A stretch of DNA of 64,000 bases from Eledone cirrhosa. Lineage: Eukaryota; Mollusca; Cephalopoda; Octopoda; Eledonidae. Both the position numbers and the translations under genes were made by a program. The notes beneath the pieces were generated by a model. It was not told the DNA's origin. It saw nothing but the letters and a program-made list of their open reading frames with translations, and searched no databases. Positions 9,401-22,290 of this stretch are shown piece by piece. Positions within the stretch are counted from its first letter, which is position 1. The number at the start of each line of letters is the position of its first letter. The DNA lies in NCBI GenBank assembly GCA_964016885.1, contig OZ024742.1, positions 4,598,457 through 4,662,456 on the forward strand, written 5' to 3'.

Positions 9401-12400
9401 TATAGTAGTTATAGTCAGATGGTATAGTAGTTATAGTTATGTGGTATAGTAGTTATAGTCAGGTGGTATAGTAGTTATAGTTATGTGGTATAGTAGTCAA
9501 AGTTATGTGGTATAGTAGTTATAGTTATGTTGTATAGTAGTCATAGTTATGTTGTATAGTAGTTATAGTTATGTGGTATAGTAGTCATAGTTATGTGGTA
9601 TAGTAGTCAAAGTTATGTGGTATAGTAGTTATAGTTATGTTGTATAGTAGTCATAGTTATGTTGTATAGTAGTTATAGTTATGTGGTATAGTAGTCATAG
9701 TTATGTGGTATAGTAGTTATAGTTATGTGGTATAGTAGTCATAGTTATGTGGTATAGTAGTTAGAGTTATGTGGTATAGTAGTTACAGTTATGTAGTATA
9801 GTAGTTATAGTTATGTGGTATATTAGTCATAGTTATGTGGTATAGTAGTTAGAGTTATGTGGTATAGTAGTTATAGTTATGTGGTATAGTAGTCATAGTT
9901 ATGTGGTATATTAGTTATAGTTATGTGATATAGTAGTTATAGTCAGATGGTATAGTAGTTATAGTTATGTGGTATAGTAGTTATAGTTATGTGCTATAGT
10001 AGTCATAGTTATGTGGTATAGTAGTTATAGTTATGTGCTATAGTAGTCATAGTCATGTGGTATAGTAGTTATAGTTATGTGGTATAGTAGTCATAGTTAT
10101 GTGGTATAGTAGTTATAGTTATGTGGTATAGTAGATATAGTCAGATGGTATAGTAGTTATAGTCATGTGGTATAGTAGTTATAGTTATGTGCTATAGTAG
10201 TCATAGTTATGTGGTATAGTAGTTATAGTTATGTGCTATAGTAGTCATAGTTATGTGGTATAGTAGTTATAGTTATGTTGTATAGTAGTTATAGTTATGT
10301 GGTATAGTAGTCATAGTTATGTGGTATAGTAGTTATAGTTATGTGGTTTAGTAGTTATAGTTATGTGGTATCTTAGTCATAGATATGTGGTACAGTAGTT
10401 ATAGTTATGTGGTATAGTAGTAATAGTTATGTGATATAGTAGTTATAGTCAGATGGTATAGTAGTTATAGTTATGTGGTATAGTAGTTATAGTCAGATGG
10501 TATAGTAGTTATAGTTATGTGGTATAGTAGTTATATTTATGTGCTATAGGAGTCATAGTTATGTGGTATAGTAGTTATAGTTATGTGCTATAGTAGTCTT
10601 ATTTATATGGTATAGAAGTTATAGTTACGTGGTATAGTAGTCATAGTGATGTGATATATTAGTTATAGTTATGTGGTATAGTAGTTATAGTTATGTGCTA
10701 TAGTAGTTATAGTTATGTGGTATATTAGTTATAGTTATGTGCTATAGTAGTTATAGTTATGTGGTATAGTATTTATAGTTATGTGCTATAGTAGTCATAG
10801 TCATGTGGTATAGTAGTTATAATTATGTGGTATAGTAGTAATAGTTATGAGGTATAGTAGTTATATGTATGTGGTATAGTAGTTATAGTCACATGGTATA
10901 GTAGTTATAGTTATTTGGTATAGTAGTTATAGTTATGTGATATAGTAGTTATAGTTATGTGATATAGTAGTTATAGTCAGATGGTATAGTAGTTATAGTC
11001 ACATGGTATAGTAGTTATAGTTATGTGGTATAGTAGTTATAGTTATGTGATATAGTAGTTATAGTTATGTGATATAGTAGTTATAGTCAGATGGTATAGT
11101 AGTTATAGTTATGTGGTATAGTAGTTATAGTTATGTGGTATAGTAGTCATAGTCATGTGGTATATTAGTTATAGTTATGTGATATAGTAGTTATAGTCAG
11201 ATGGTATAGTAGTTATAGTTATGTGGTATAGTAGTCATAGTTATGTGGTATAGTAGTTATAGTTATGTTGTATAGTAGTTATAGTTGTATGGTATAGTAG
11301 TCATAGTCATGTGGTATAGTAGTCATAGATATGTGGCATAGTAGTTATAATCAGATGGTATAATAGTTATAATTATGTGGTATAGTAGTTAGAGTTATGT
11401 GGTATAGTAGTTATAGTTATGTGGTATAGTAGTTATAGTCAGATGGTATAGTAGTTATAGTCAGTAGGTATAGTAGTTATAGTTATGTGGTATAGTAGTT
11501 ATAGTTATGTGGTATGGTAGTTATAGTTATGTGGTATAGTAGTTATAGATATGTGGTATAGTAGGTATACTTATATGGTATAGTAGTTATAGTTATGTGA
11601 TATAGAAGTTATAGTTATGTTGTATAGTAGTTATAGTTATGTGGTATAGTAGTCATAGTTTTGTGGTATAGTAGTTATAGTTGTGTGGTATAGTAGTTGT
11701 CGTCAGATAGTATAGTAGTTATAGGTATGTAGTATAGTAGTTATAGTTATGTGATATAGTAATTATAGGTATGTGGTATAGTAGTTGTAGTTATGTGGTA
11801 TAGTAGTCATAGTTAGATGGTATAGTAGTTATAGTCAGATGGTATATTAGTTATAGTTATGTGGTATAGTAGTTATTGTTATGTGGTATAGTAGTTATAG
11901 TCATGTGGTATAGTAGTTATAGTTATGTGGTATAGTTGTCAAATATATGTGGTATAGTAGTTATAGTTATGTGGTAGAGTAGTTATAGTTATGTGGTATA
12001 GTAGTCATAGTTATGTTGTATAGTAGGTATAGTTATGTGGTATAGTAGTTATAGTCAGATGGTATAGTAATTATAGTTATGTGGTATAGTAGTCATAGTT
12101 ATGTGGTATAGTAGTTATAGTTATGTTGTATAGTAGTTATAGTTGTATAGTATAGTAGTTATAGTTATGTGGTATAGTAGTCATAGTTATGTTGTATAGT
12201 AGTTATAGTTATGTGGTATAGTAGTCATAGTTATGTAGTATAGTAGTCATGGTTATGTGGTATAGTAGTCATAGTTATGTGGTATAGTAGTTAGAGTTAT
12301 GTCGTATAGTAGATATAGTTATGTAGTATAGTAGTTATAGTTATCTGGTATTTTAGTCATAGTTATGTGGTATAGTAGTTAGAGTTATGTGGTATAGTAG

Positions 12401-12950
12401 ATATAGTTATGTAGTATAGTAGTTATAGTTATGTGGTATAGTAGTTATAGTTATGTGGTATAGTAGTCATACATATGTGGCATAGTAGTTATAATCAGAT
12501 GGTATAGTAGTTATAATTATGTGGTATAGTAGTTAGAGTTATGTGGTATAGTAGTTATAGTTATGTGGTATAGTAGTCATAGTCAGATGGTATAGTAGTT
12601 ATAGTTATGTGGTATAATAGTCATAGTCATGTGGTATAGTAGTTATAATTATGTGGTATAATAGTTATAGTTAGGTTGTATAGTAGTTATAGTTATGTGG
12701 TAGAGTAGTTATAGTTATGTTGTATAGTAGTTATAATTATGTGGTATAGTAGTCATAGTTATGTGGTATAGTAGTTATAGTTATCTGCTATAGTAGTCAT
12801 AGTCATGTGGTATAGTTGTTATAATTATGTGGTATAGTAGTTATAGTTAGGTTGTATAGTAGTTATAGTTATGTGGTAGAGTAGTTATAGTTATGTGGTA
12901 TAGTAGTTATAGTTATGTGGTTTAGTAGTTATAGTTATGTGGTATAGTAG
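3498..12950 (+). repeat. Left, poorly ordered part of the array
   Basis: Variant monomers are mixed with only local long-range order. Some blocks do recur: the TATTATTCATAG variant followed by a TATTGAGAG variant appears near 4277, 6225 and 9210, and a GGGATAATAG variant with an extra hexamer near 4152, 5676 and 6078. Spacings are irregular and often not multiples of 22, because indels are more common here (for example the short unit near 8385 and GTAGTTTGTAG near 7470). This is the expected look of a decaying array edge. Confidence 0.7.
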
Positions 12951-15780
12951 TTATAGTTATGTTTTATAGTAGTTATAGTTATGTGGTATCTTAGTCATAG
13001 TTATGTGGTACAGTAGTTACAGTTATGTGGTATAGTAGTCATAGTTATGTGGTATAGTAGTTATAGTTATGTGGTATAGTAGTTATAGTCAGATGGTATA
13101 GTAGTTATAGTTATGTGGTATAGTAGTTATAGTTATGTGGTATAGTAGCTATAGTTATGTGGTATAGTAGTTACAGTTATGTGGTATAGTAGTTATAGTT
13201 ATGTGGTATAGTAGTTATAGTTATGTGGTATAGTAGTCATAGTTATGTGGTATAGCAGTTATAGTTATGTGGTATAATAGTTATAGTTATGTGGTATAGT
13301 AGTTATAGTTATGTGGTATAGTAGTTATAGTTATGTGGTATAGTAGTTATAGTTATGTGGTATAGTAGTTATAGTTATGTGGTATAGTAGTTATAGTTAT
13401 GTTGTATAGTAGTTATAGTTATGTGGTATAGTAGTTATAGTTATGTGGTATAGTAGTTATAGTTATGTGCTATAGTAGTCATAGTCATGTGGTATAGTTG
13501 TTATAGTTATGTGGTATAGTAGTTATAGTTAGGTTGTATAGTAGTTATAGTTATGTGGTATAGTAGTTATAGTTATGTGGTATAGTAGTCATATTTATGT
13601 GGTATAGTAGTTAGAGTTATGTGGTATAGTAGTTATAGTTATGTGGTATAGTAGTTATAGTTATGTTGTATAGTAGTTATATTTATGTGGTATAGTAGTT
13701 ATAGTTATGTGGTATAGTAGTCATAGTCATGTGGTATAGTAGTTATAGTTATGTGGTATAGTAGTTATAGTCAGATGGTATAGTAGTTAGAGTTATGTGG
13801 TATAGTAGTCATAGTTATGTGGTATAGTAGTTAGAGTTATGTTGTATAGTAGTTATAGTTGTATGGTATAGTAGTCATAGTCATGTGGTATAGTAGTTAT
13901 AGATATGTGGTATAGTAGTCATAGTCATATGGTATAGTAGTTATAGTTATGTCGTATAGTAGTTATAGTCAGATGGTATAGTAGTTATAGTTATATGGTA
14001 TAGTAGTTATAGTTATGTGGTATAGTAGTTATAGTCAGATGGTATATTAGTTATAGTTATGTGGTATAGTAGTCATAGTTATGTGGTGTAGTAGTTATAG
14101 TTATGTTGTATAGTAGTTATAGTTGTATGGTATAGTAGTTATAGTTATGTGGTATAGTAGTCATAGTTATGTTGTATAGTAGTTATAGTTATGTGGTATA
14201 GTAGTCATAGTTATGTGGTATAGTAGTCATAGTTATGTGGTATAGTAGTCATAGTTATGTGGTATAGTAGTTAGAGTTATGTCGTATAGTAGTTATAGTT
14301 ATGTAGTATAGTAGTTATAGTTATGTGGTATATTAGTCATAGTTATGTGGTATAGTAGTTAGAGGTATGTGGTATAGTAGATATAGTTATGTAGTATAGT
14401 AGTTAGAGTTATGTGGTATAGTAGTTATAGTTATGTGGTATAGTAGTTATAGTCAGATGGTATAGTAGTTATAGTTATGTGGTATAGTAGTTATAGTTAT
14501 GTGGTATAGTAGTTATAGTTATGTGGTATGGTAGTTATAGTTATGTGGTATAGTAGTTATAGATATGTGGTATAGTAGGTATACTTATATGGTATAGTAG
14601 TTATAGTTATGTGATATAGTAGTTATAGTTATGTTGTATAGTAGTTATAGTTATGTGGTATAGTAGTCATAGTTTTGTGGTATAGTAGTTATAGTTGTGT
14701 GGTATAGTAGTTGTCGTCAGATAGTATAGTAGTTATAGGTATGTGGTATAGTAGTTATAGTTATGTGGTATAGTAGTTATAATCAGATGGTATAATAGTT
14801 ATAATTATGTGGTATAGTAGTTAGAGTTATGTGGTATAGTAGTTATAGTTATGTGGTATAGTAGTTATAATCAGATGGTATAGAAGTTATAGTTATGTGG
14901 TATAGTCGTTATAGTTATGTGGTATAGTAGTTATAGTTATGTGGTATGGTAGTTATAGTTATGTGGTATAGTAGTTATAGATATGTGGTATAGTAGTTAT
15001 AGTTATGTGGTATAGTAGTCATAGTTTTGTGGTATAGTAGTTATAGTTGTGTGGTATAGTAGTTGTCGTCAGATAGTATAGTAGTTATAGGTATGTGGTA
15101 TAGTAGTTATAGTTATGTGATATAGTAATTATAGGTATGTGGTATAGTAGTTGTAGTTATGTGGTATAGTAGTCATAGTTAGATGGTATAGTAGTTATAG
15201 TCAGATGGTTTATTAGTTATAGTTATGTGGTATAGTAGTTATTGTTATGTGGTATAGTAGTTATAGTTATGTGGTATAGTAGTTATAGTTATGTGGTATA
15301 GTTGTCAAAGATATGTGGTATAGTAGTTATAGTTATGTGGTATAGTAATTATAGTTATGTGGTATAGTAGTCATAGTTATGTTGTATAGAAGGTATCGTT
15401 ATGTGGTATAGTAGTTATAGTCAGATGGTATAGTAGTTATAGTTATGTGGTATAGTAGTTATAGTTTTGTGATATAGTAATTATAGGTATGTGGTATAGT
15501 AGTTATAGTTAGGTGGTATAGTAATCATAATCAGATGGTATAGCAGTTATAGTTATGTGGTATATAGTTATAGTTATGTGTTATAGTAGTTATAGTTATG
15601 TGGTAGAGTAGTTATAGTTATGTGGTATAGTAGTTATAGTTATGTGGTATAGTAGTTATAGTCAGATGGTATAGTAGTTATAGTTATGTGGTATAGTAGT
15701 TATAGTTTTGTGATATAGTAGTTATAGTTATGTGGTATAGTAGTTATAATTATGTGGTATAGTAGTTACAGTTATGTGGT
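12950..15780 (+). repeat. Satellite segment D, first copy
   Basis: Diagnostic variants recur in the same order about 6.3-6.4 kb downstream: GTTTTATAG at 12961 and 19252 (6291 bp apart), the TGTCGTCAGATAG variant at 14715 and 21094 (6379 bp), and GTTGTCAAAG at 15301 and 21746 (6445 bp). Each spacing is a multiple of 22 or one base short of it. Boundaries are approximate. Confidence 0.65.
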
Positions 15781-17100
15781 ATAGTAGTTATAGTTATGTG
15801 GTATAGTAGTTATAGTTATGTGGTATAGTAGTTATAATTATGTGGTATAGTAGTTACAGTTATGTGGTATAGTAGTTATAGTTATGTGGTATAGTAGTTA
15901 TAGTTATGTGGTATAGTAGTCATAGTTATGTGGTATAGTAGTTATAGTTATGTGGTATAATAGTTATATTTATGTGGTATAGTAGTTATAGTTATTTGGT
16001 ATAGTAGTTATAGTTATGTGGTATAGTAGTGATATTTATGTGGTATAGTAGTCATAGTCATGTGGTATAGTAGTTATAGTTATGGGGTATAGTAGTTATA
16101 GTCAGATGGTATAGTAGTTATAGTTATGTGGTATAGTAGTCATAGTTATGTGGTATAGTAGTTATAGTTATGTTGTATAGTAGTTATAGTTGTATGATAT
16201 AGTAGTCATAGTCATGTGGTATAGTAGTTATAGATATGTGGTATAGTAGTCATAGTCAGATGGTATAGTAGTTATAGTTATGTGGTATAGTAGTTATAGT
16301 CAGATGGTATAGTAGTTATAGTTATATGGTATAGTAGTTATAGTTATGTGGTATAGTAGTTATAGTCAGATGGTATAGTAGTTATAGTTATGTGGTATAG
16401 TAGTCATAGTTATGTGGTATAGTAGTTATAGTTATGTTGTATAGTAGTTATAGTTGTATAGTATAGTAGTTATAGTTATGTGGTATAGTAGTCATAGTTA
16501 TGTTGTATAGTAGTTATATTTATGTGGTATAGTAGTCATAGTTATGTAGTATAGTAGTCATAGTTATGTGGTATAGTAGTCATAGTTATGTGGTATAGTA
16601 GTTAGAGTTATGTCGTATAGTAGTTATAGTTATGTAGTATAGTAGTTATAGTTATGTGGTATTTTAGTCAGAGTTATGTGGTATAGTAGTCATAGATATG
16701 TGGCATAGTAGTTATAATCAGATGGTATAGTAGTTATAATTATGTGGTATAGTAGTTAGAGTTATGTGGTATAGTAGTTATAGATATGTGGTATAGTAGT
16801 CATAGTCAGATGGTATAGTAGTTATAGTTATGTGGTATAATAGTCATAGTCATGTGGTATAGTAGTTATAATTATGTGGTATAATAGTTATAGTTAGGTT
16901 GTATAGTAGTTATAGTTATGTTGTATAGTAGTTATAGTTATGTGGTATAGTAGTCATAGTTATGTGGTATAGTAGTTATAGTTATCTGCTATAGTAGTCA
17001 TAGTCATGTGGTATAGTTGTTATAATTATGTGGTATAGTAGTTATAGTTAGGTTGTATAGTAGTTATACTTATGTGGTAGAGTAGTTATAGTTATGTGGT
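15781..17100 (+). repeat. 1320-bp (60-monomer) unit, copy 1
   Basis: Sequence from 15781 is repeated at an offset of exactly 1320 bp (60 x 22). Long stretches are identical or nearly so, including the rare TATTTTAGTCAGAG variant at 16662/17982. The first mismatch at the left boundary is the TATAG/TAGAG difference at about 15781/17101, and similarity stops to the left of it. Confidence 0.85.
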
Positions 17101-18430
17101 AGAGTAGTTATAGTTATGTGGTATAGTAGTTATAGTTATGTGGTATAGTAGTTATAATTATGTGGTATAGTAGTTACAGTTATGTGGTATAGTAGTTATA
17201 GTTATGTGGTATAGTAGTTATAGTTATGTGGTATAGTAGTCATAGTTATGTGGTATAGTAGTTATAGTTATGTGGTATAATAGTTATATTTATGTGGTAT
17301 AGTAGTTATAGTTATTTGGTATAGTAGTTATAGTTATGTGGTATAGTAGTGATATTTATGTGGTATAGTAGTCATAGTCATGTGGTATAGTAGTTATAGT
17401 TATGGGGTATAGTAGTTATAGTCAGATGGTATAGTAGTTATAGTTATGTGGTATAGTAGTCATAGTTATGTGGTATAGTAGTTATAGTTATGTTGTATAG
17501 TAGTTATAGTTGTATGATATAGTAGTCATAGTCATGTGGTATAGTAGTTATAGATATGTGGTATAGTAGTCATAGTCAGATGGTATAGTAGTTATAGTTA
17601 TGTGGTATAGTAGTTATAGTCAGATGGTATAGTAGTTATAGTTATATGGTATAGAAGTTATAGTTATGTGGTATAGTAGTTATAGTCAGATGGTATAGTA
17701 GTTATAGTTATGTGGTATAGTAGTCATAGTTATGTGGTATAGTAGTTATAGTTATGTTGTATAGTAGTTATAGTTGTATAGTATAGTAGTTATAGTTATG
17801 TGGTATAGTAGTCATAGTTATGTTGTATAGTAGTTATATTTATGTGGTATAGTAGTCATAGTTATGTAGTATAGTAGTCATAGTTATGTGGTATAGTAGT
17901 CATAGTTATGTGGTATAGTAGTTAGAGTTATGTCGTATAGTAGTTATAGTTATGTAGTATAGTAGTTATAGTTATGTGGTATTTTAGTCAGAGTTATGTG
18001 GTATAGTAGTCATAGATATGTGGCATAGTAGTTATAATCAGATGGTATAGTAGTTATAATTATGTGGTATAGTAGTTAGAGTTATGTGGTATAGTAGTTA
18101 TAGATATGTGGTATAGTAGTCATAGTCAGATGGTATAGTAGTTATAGTTATGTGGTATAATAGTCATAGTCATGTGGTATAGTAGTTATAATTATGTGGT
18201 ATAATAGTTATAGTTAGGTTGTATAGTAGTTATAGTTATGTGGTAGAGTAGTTATAGTTACGTTGTATAGTAGTTATAGTTATGTGGTATAGTAGTCATA
18301 GTTATGTGGTATAGTAGTTATAGTTATCTGCTATAGTAGTCATAGTCATGTGGTATAGTTGTTATAATTATGTGGTATAGAAGTTATAGTTAGGTTGTAT
18401 AGTAGTTATACTTATGTGGTAGAGTAGTTA
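17101..18430 (+). repeat. 1320-bp unit, copy 2 (with one extra monomer)
   Basis: Immediate tandem duplicate of 15781-17100. It differs by an added 22-bp unit near 18240 and a few substitutions. Offset before the added monomer is exactly 1320. A related stretch appears again near 22.2-23.6 kb: the TTTTAGTCAG anchor at 17982 recurs at 23041 (5059 bp), and GTTGTAGG at 18449 recurs at 23596 (5147 bp). The 88-bp difference is four added monomers. Confidence 0.85.
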
Positions 18431-19239
18431 TAGTTATGTTGTATAGTAGTTGTAGGTATGTGGTATAGTAGTCATAGTTATGTGGTACAGTAGTTACAGT
18501 TATGTGGTATAGTAGTCATAGTTATGTGGTATAGTAGTTATAGTTATGTGGTATAGTAGTTATAGTCAGATGGTATAGTAGTTATAGTTATGTGGTATAG
18601 TAGTTATAGTTATGTGGTATAGTAGTTATAGTTATGTGGTATAGTAGTTATAGTTATGTGGTATAGTAGTCATAGTTATGTGGTATAGCAGTTATAGTTA
18701 TGTGGTATAATAGTTATAGTTATGTGGTATAGTAGTTATAGTTATGTGGTATAGTAGTTATAGTTATGTGGTATAGTAGTTATAGTTATGTGGTATAGTA
18801 GTTATAGTTATGTGGTATAGTAGTTATAGTTATGTTGTATAGTAGTTATAGTTATGTGGTATAGTAGTTATAGTTATGTGCTATAGTAGTCATAGTCATG
18901 TGGTATAGTTGTTATAGTTATGTGGTATAATAGTCATAGTCATGTGGTATAGTAGTTATAATTATGTGGTATAATAGTTATAGTTAGGTTGTATAGTAGT
19001 TATAGTTATGTGGTAGAGTAGTTATAGTTATGTTGTATAGTAGTTATAGTTATGTGGTATAGTAGTTATAGTTATCTGCTATAGTAGTCATAGTCATGTG
19101 GTATAGTTGTTATAATTATGTGGTATAGTAGTTATAGTTAGGTTGTATAGTAGTTATAGTTATGTGGTAGAGTAGTTATAGTTATGTGGTATAGTAGTTA
19201 TAGTTATGTGGTTTAGTAGTTATAGTTATGTGGTATAGT

Positions 19240-22200
19240 AGTTATAGTTATGTTTTATAGTAGTTATAGTTATGTGGTATCTTAGTCATAGTTATGTGGT
19301 ACAGTAGTTACAGTTATGTGGTATAGTAGTCATAGTTATGTGGTATAGTAGTTATAGTTATGTGGTATAGTAGTTATAGTCAGATGGTATAGTAGTTATA
19401 GTTATGTGGCATAGTAGTTATAGTTATGTGGTATATTAGTTATAGTTATGTGGTATAGTAGTTACAGTTATGTGGTATAGTAGTTATAGTTATGTGGTAT
19501 AGTAGTTATAGTTATGTGGTATAATAGTTATAGTTATGTGGTATAGTAGTTACAGTTATGTGGTATAGTAGTTATAGTTATGTGGTATAGTAGTTATAAT
19601 TATGTGGTATAGTAGTCATAGTTATGTGGTATAGCAGTTATAGTTATGTGGTATAATAGTTATAGTTATGTGGTATAGTAGTTATAGTTATGTGGTATAG
19701 TAGTTATAGTTATGTGGTATAGTAGTTATAGTTATGTGGTATAGTAGTTATAGTTATGTGGTATAGTAGATATAGTTATGTTGTATAGTAGTTATAGTTA
19801 TGTGGTATAGTAGTTATAGTTATGTGGTATAGTAGTTATAGTTATGTGCTATAGTAGTCATAGTCATGTGGTATAGTTGTTATAGTTATGTGGTATAGTA
19901 GTTATAGTTAGGTTGTATAGTAGTTATAGTTATGTGGTATAGTAGTTATAGTTATGTGGTATAGTAGTCATATTTATGTGGTATAGTAGTTAGAGTTATG
20001 TGGTATAGTAGTTATAGTTATGTGGTATAGTAGTTATAGTTATGTTGTATAGTAGTTATATTTATGTGGTATAGTAGTTATAGTTATGTGGTATAGTAGT
20101 CATAGTCATGTGGTATAGTAGTTATAGTTATGTGGTATAGTAGTTATAGTCAGATGGTATAGTAGTTAGAGTTATGTGGTATAGTAGTCATAGTTATGTG
20201 GTATAGTAGTTAGAGTTATGTTGTATAGTAGTTATAGTTGTATGGTATAGTAGTCATAGTCATGTGGTATAGTAGTTATAGATATGTGGTATAGTAGTCA
20301 TAGTCATATGGTATAGTAGATATAGTTATGTCGTATAGTAGTTATAGTCAGATGGTATAGTAGTTATAGTTATATGGTATAGTAGTTATAGTTATGTGGT
20401 ATAGTAGTTATAGTCAGATGGTATATTAGTTATAGTTATGTGGTATAGTAGTCATAGTTATGTGGTATAGTAGTTATAGTTATGTTGTATAGTAGTTATA
20501 GTTGTATGGTATAGTAGTTATAGTTATGTGGTATAGTAGTCATAGTTATGTTGTATAGTAGTTATAGTTATGTGGTATAGTAGTCATAGTTATGTGGTAT
20601 AGTAGTCATAGTTATGTGGTATAGTAGTCATAGTTATGTGGTATAGTAGTTAGAGTTATGTCGTATAGTAGTTATAGTTATGTAGTATAGTAGTTATAGT
20701 TATGTGGTATATTAGTCATAGTTATGTGGTATAGTAGTTAGAGGTATGTGGTATAGTAGATATAGTTATGTAGTATAGTAGTTAGAGTTATGTGGTATAG
20801 TAGTTATAGTTATGTGGTATAGTAGTTATAGTCAGATGGTATAGTAGTTATAGTTATGTGGTATAGTAGTTATAGTTATGTGGTATAGTAGTTATAGTTA
20901 TGTGGTATGGTAGTTGTAGTTATGTGGTATAGTAGTTATAGATATGTGGTATAGTAGGTATACTTATATGGTATAGTAGTTATAGTTATGTGATATAGTA
21001 GTTATAGTTATGTTGTATAGTAGTTATACTTATGTGGTATAGTAGTCATAGTTTTGTGGTATAGTAGTTATAGTTGTGTGGTATAGTAGTTGTCGTCAGA
21101 TAGTATAGTAGTTATAGGTATGTGGTATAGTAGTTATAGTTATGTGGTATAGTAGTTATAATCAGATGGTATAATAGTTATAATTATGTGGTATAGTAGT
21201 TAGAGTTATGTAGTTTAGTAGTTATAGTTATGTGGTATAGTAGTTATAGTCAGATGGTATAGTAGTTATAGTTATGTGGTATAGTAGTTATAGTTATGTG
21301 GTATAGTAGTTATAGTTATGTGGTATGGTAGTTATAGTTATGTGGTATAGTAGTTATAGATATGTGGTATAGTAGGTATACTTATATGGTATAGTAGTTA
21401 TAGTTATGTGATATAGTAGTTATAGTTATGTTGTATAGTAGTTATAGTTATGTGGTATAGTAGTTCTAGTTTTGTGGTATAGTAGTTATAGTTGTGTGGT
21501 ATAGTAGTTGTCGTCAGATAGTATAGTAGTTATAGGTATGTGGTATAGTAGTTATAGTTATGTGATATAGTAATTATAGGTATGTGGTATAGTAGTTGTA
21601 GTTATGTGGTATAGTAGTCATAGTTAGATGGTATAGTAGTTATAGTCAGATGGTTTATTAGTTATAGTTATGTGGTATAGTAGTTATTGTTATGTGGTAT
21701 AGTAGTTATAGTTATGTGGTATAGTAGTTATAGTTATGTGGTATAGTTGTCAAAGATATGTGGTATAGTAGTTATAGTTATGTGGTATAGTAGTTATAGT
21801 TATGTGGTATAGTAGTCATAGTTATGTTGTATAGTAGGTATAGTTATGTGGTATAGTAGTTATAGTCAGATGGTATAGTAGTTATAGTTATGTGGTATAG
21901 TAGTTATAGTTTTGTGATATAGTAATTATAGGTATGTGGTATAGTAGTTATAGTTAGGTGGTATAGTAATCATAATCAGATGGTATAGCAGTTATAGTTA
22001 TGTGGTATATAGTTATAGTTATGTGTTATAGTAGTTATAGTTATGTGGTAGAGTAGTTATAGTTATGTGGTATAGTAGTTATAGTTATGTGGTATAGTAG
22101 TTATAGTCAGATGGTATAGTAGTTATAGTTATGTGGTATAGTAGTTATAGTTTTGTGATATAGTAGTTATAGTTATGTGGTATAGTAGTTATAATTATGT

Positions 22201-22290
22201 GGTATAGTAGTTACATTTATGTGGTATAGTAGTTATAGTTATGTGGTATAGTAGTTATAGTTATGTGGTATAGTAGTTATAATTATGTGG
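19240..22290 (+). repeat. Satellite segment D, second copy
   Basis: It carries the same ordered variants as 12950-15780 (anchors 19252, 21094, 21512, 21746). Spacing increases from 6291 to 6445 bp along the segment, so about seven monomers were gained relative to the first copy. A third, partial relative lies near 24.8-26.1 kb, with the CGTCAGATAG anchor at 25471 and GTTGTCAAAG at 25705, both 3959 bp after their counterparts. Confidence 0.65.
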
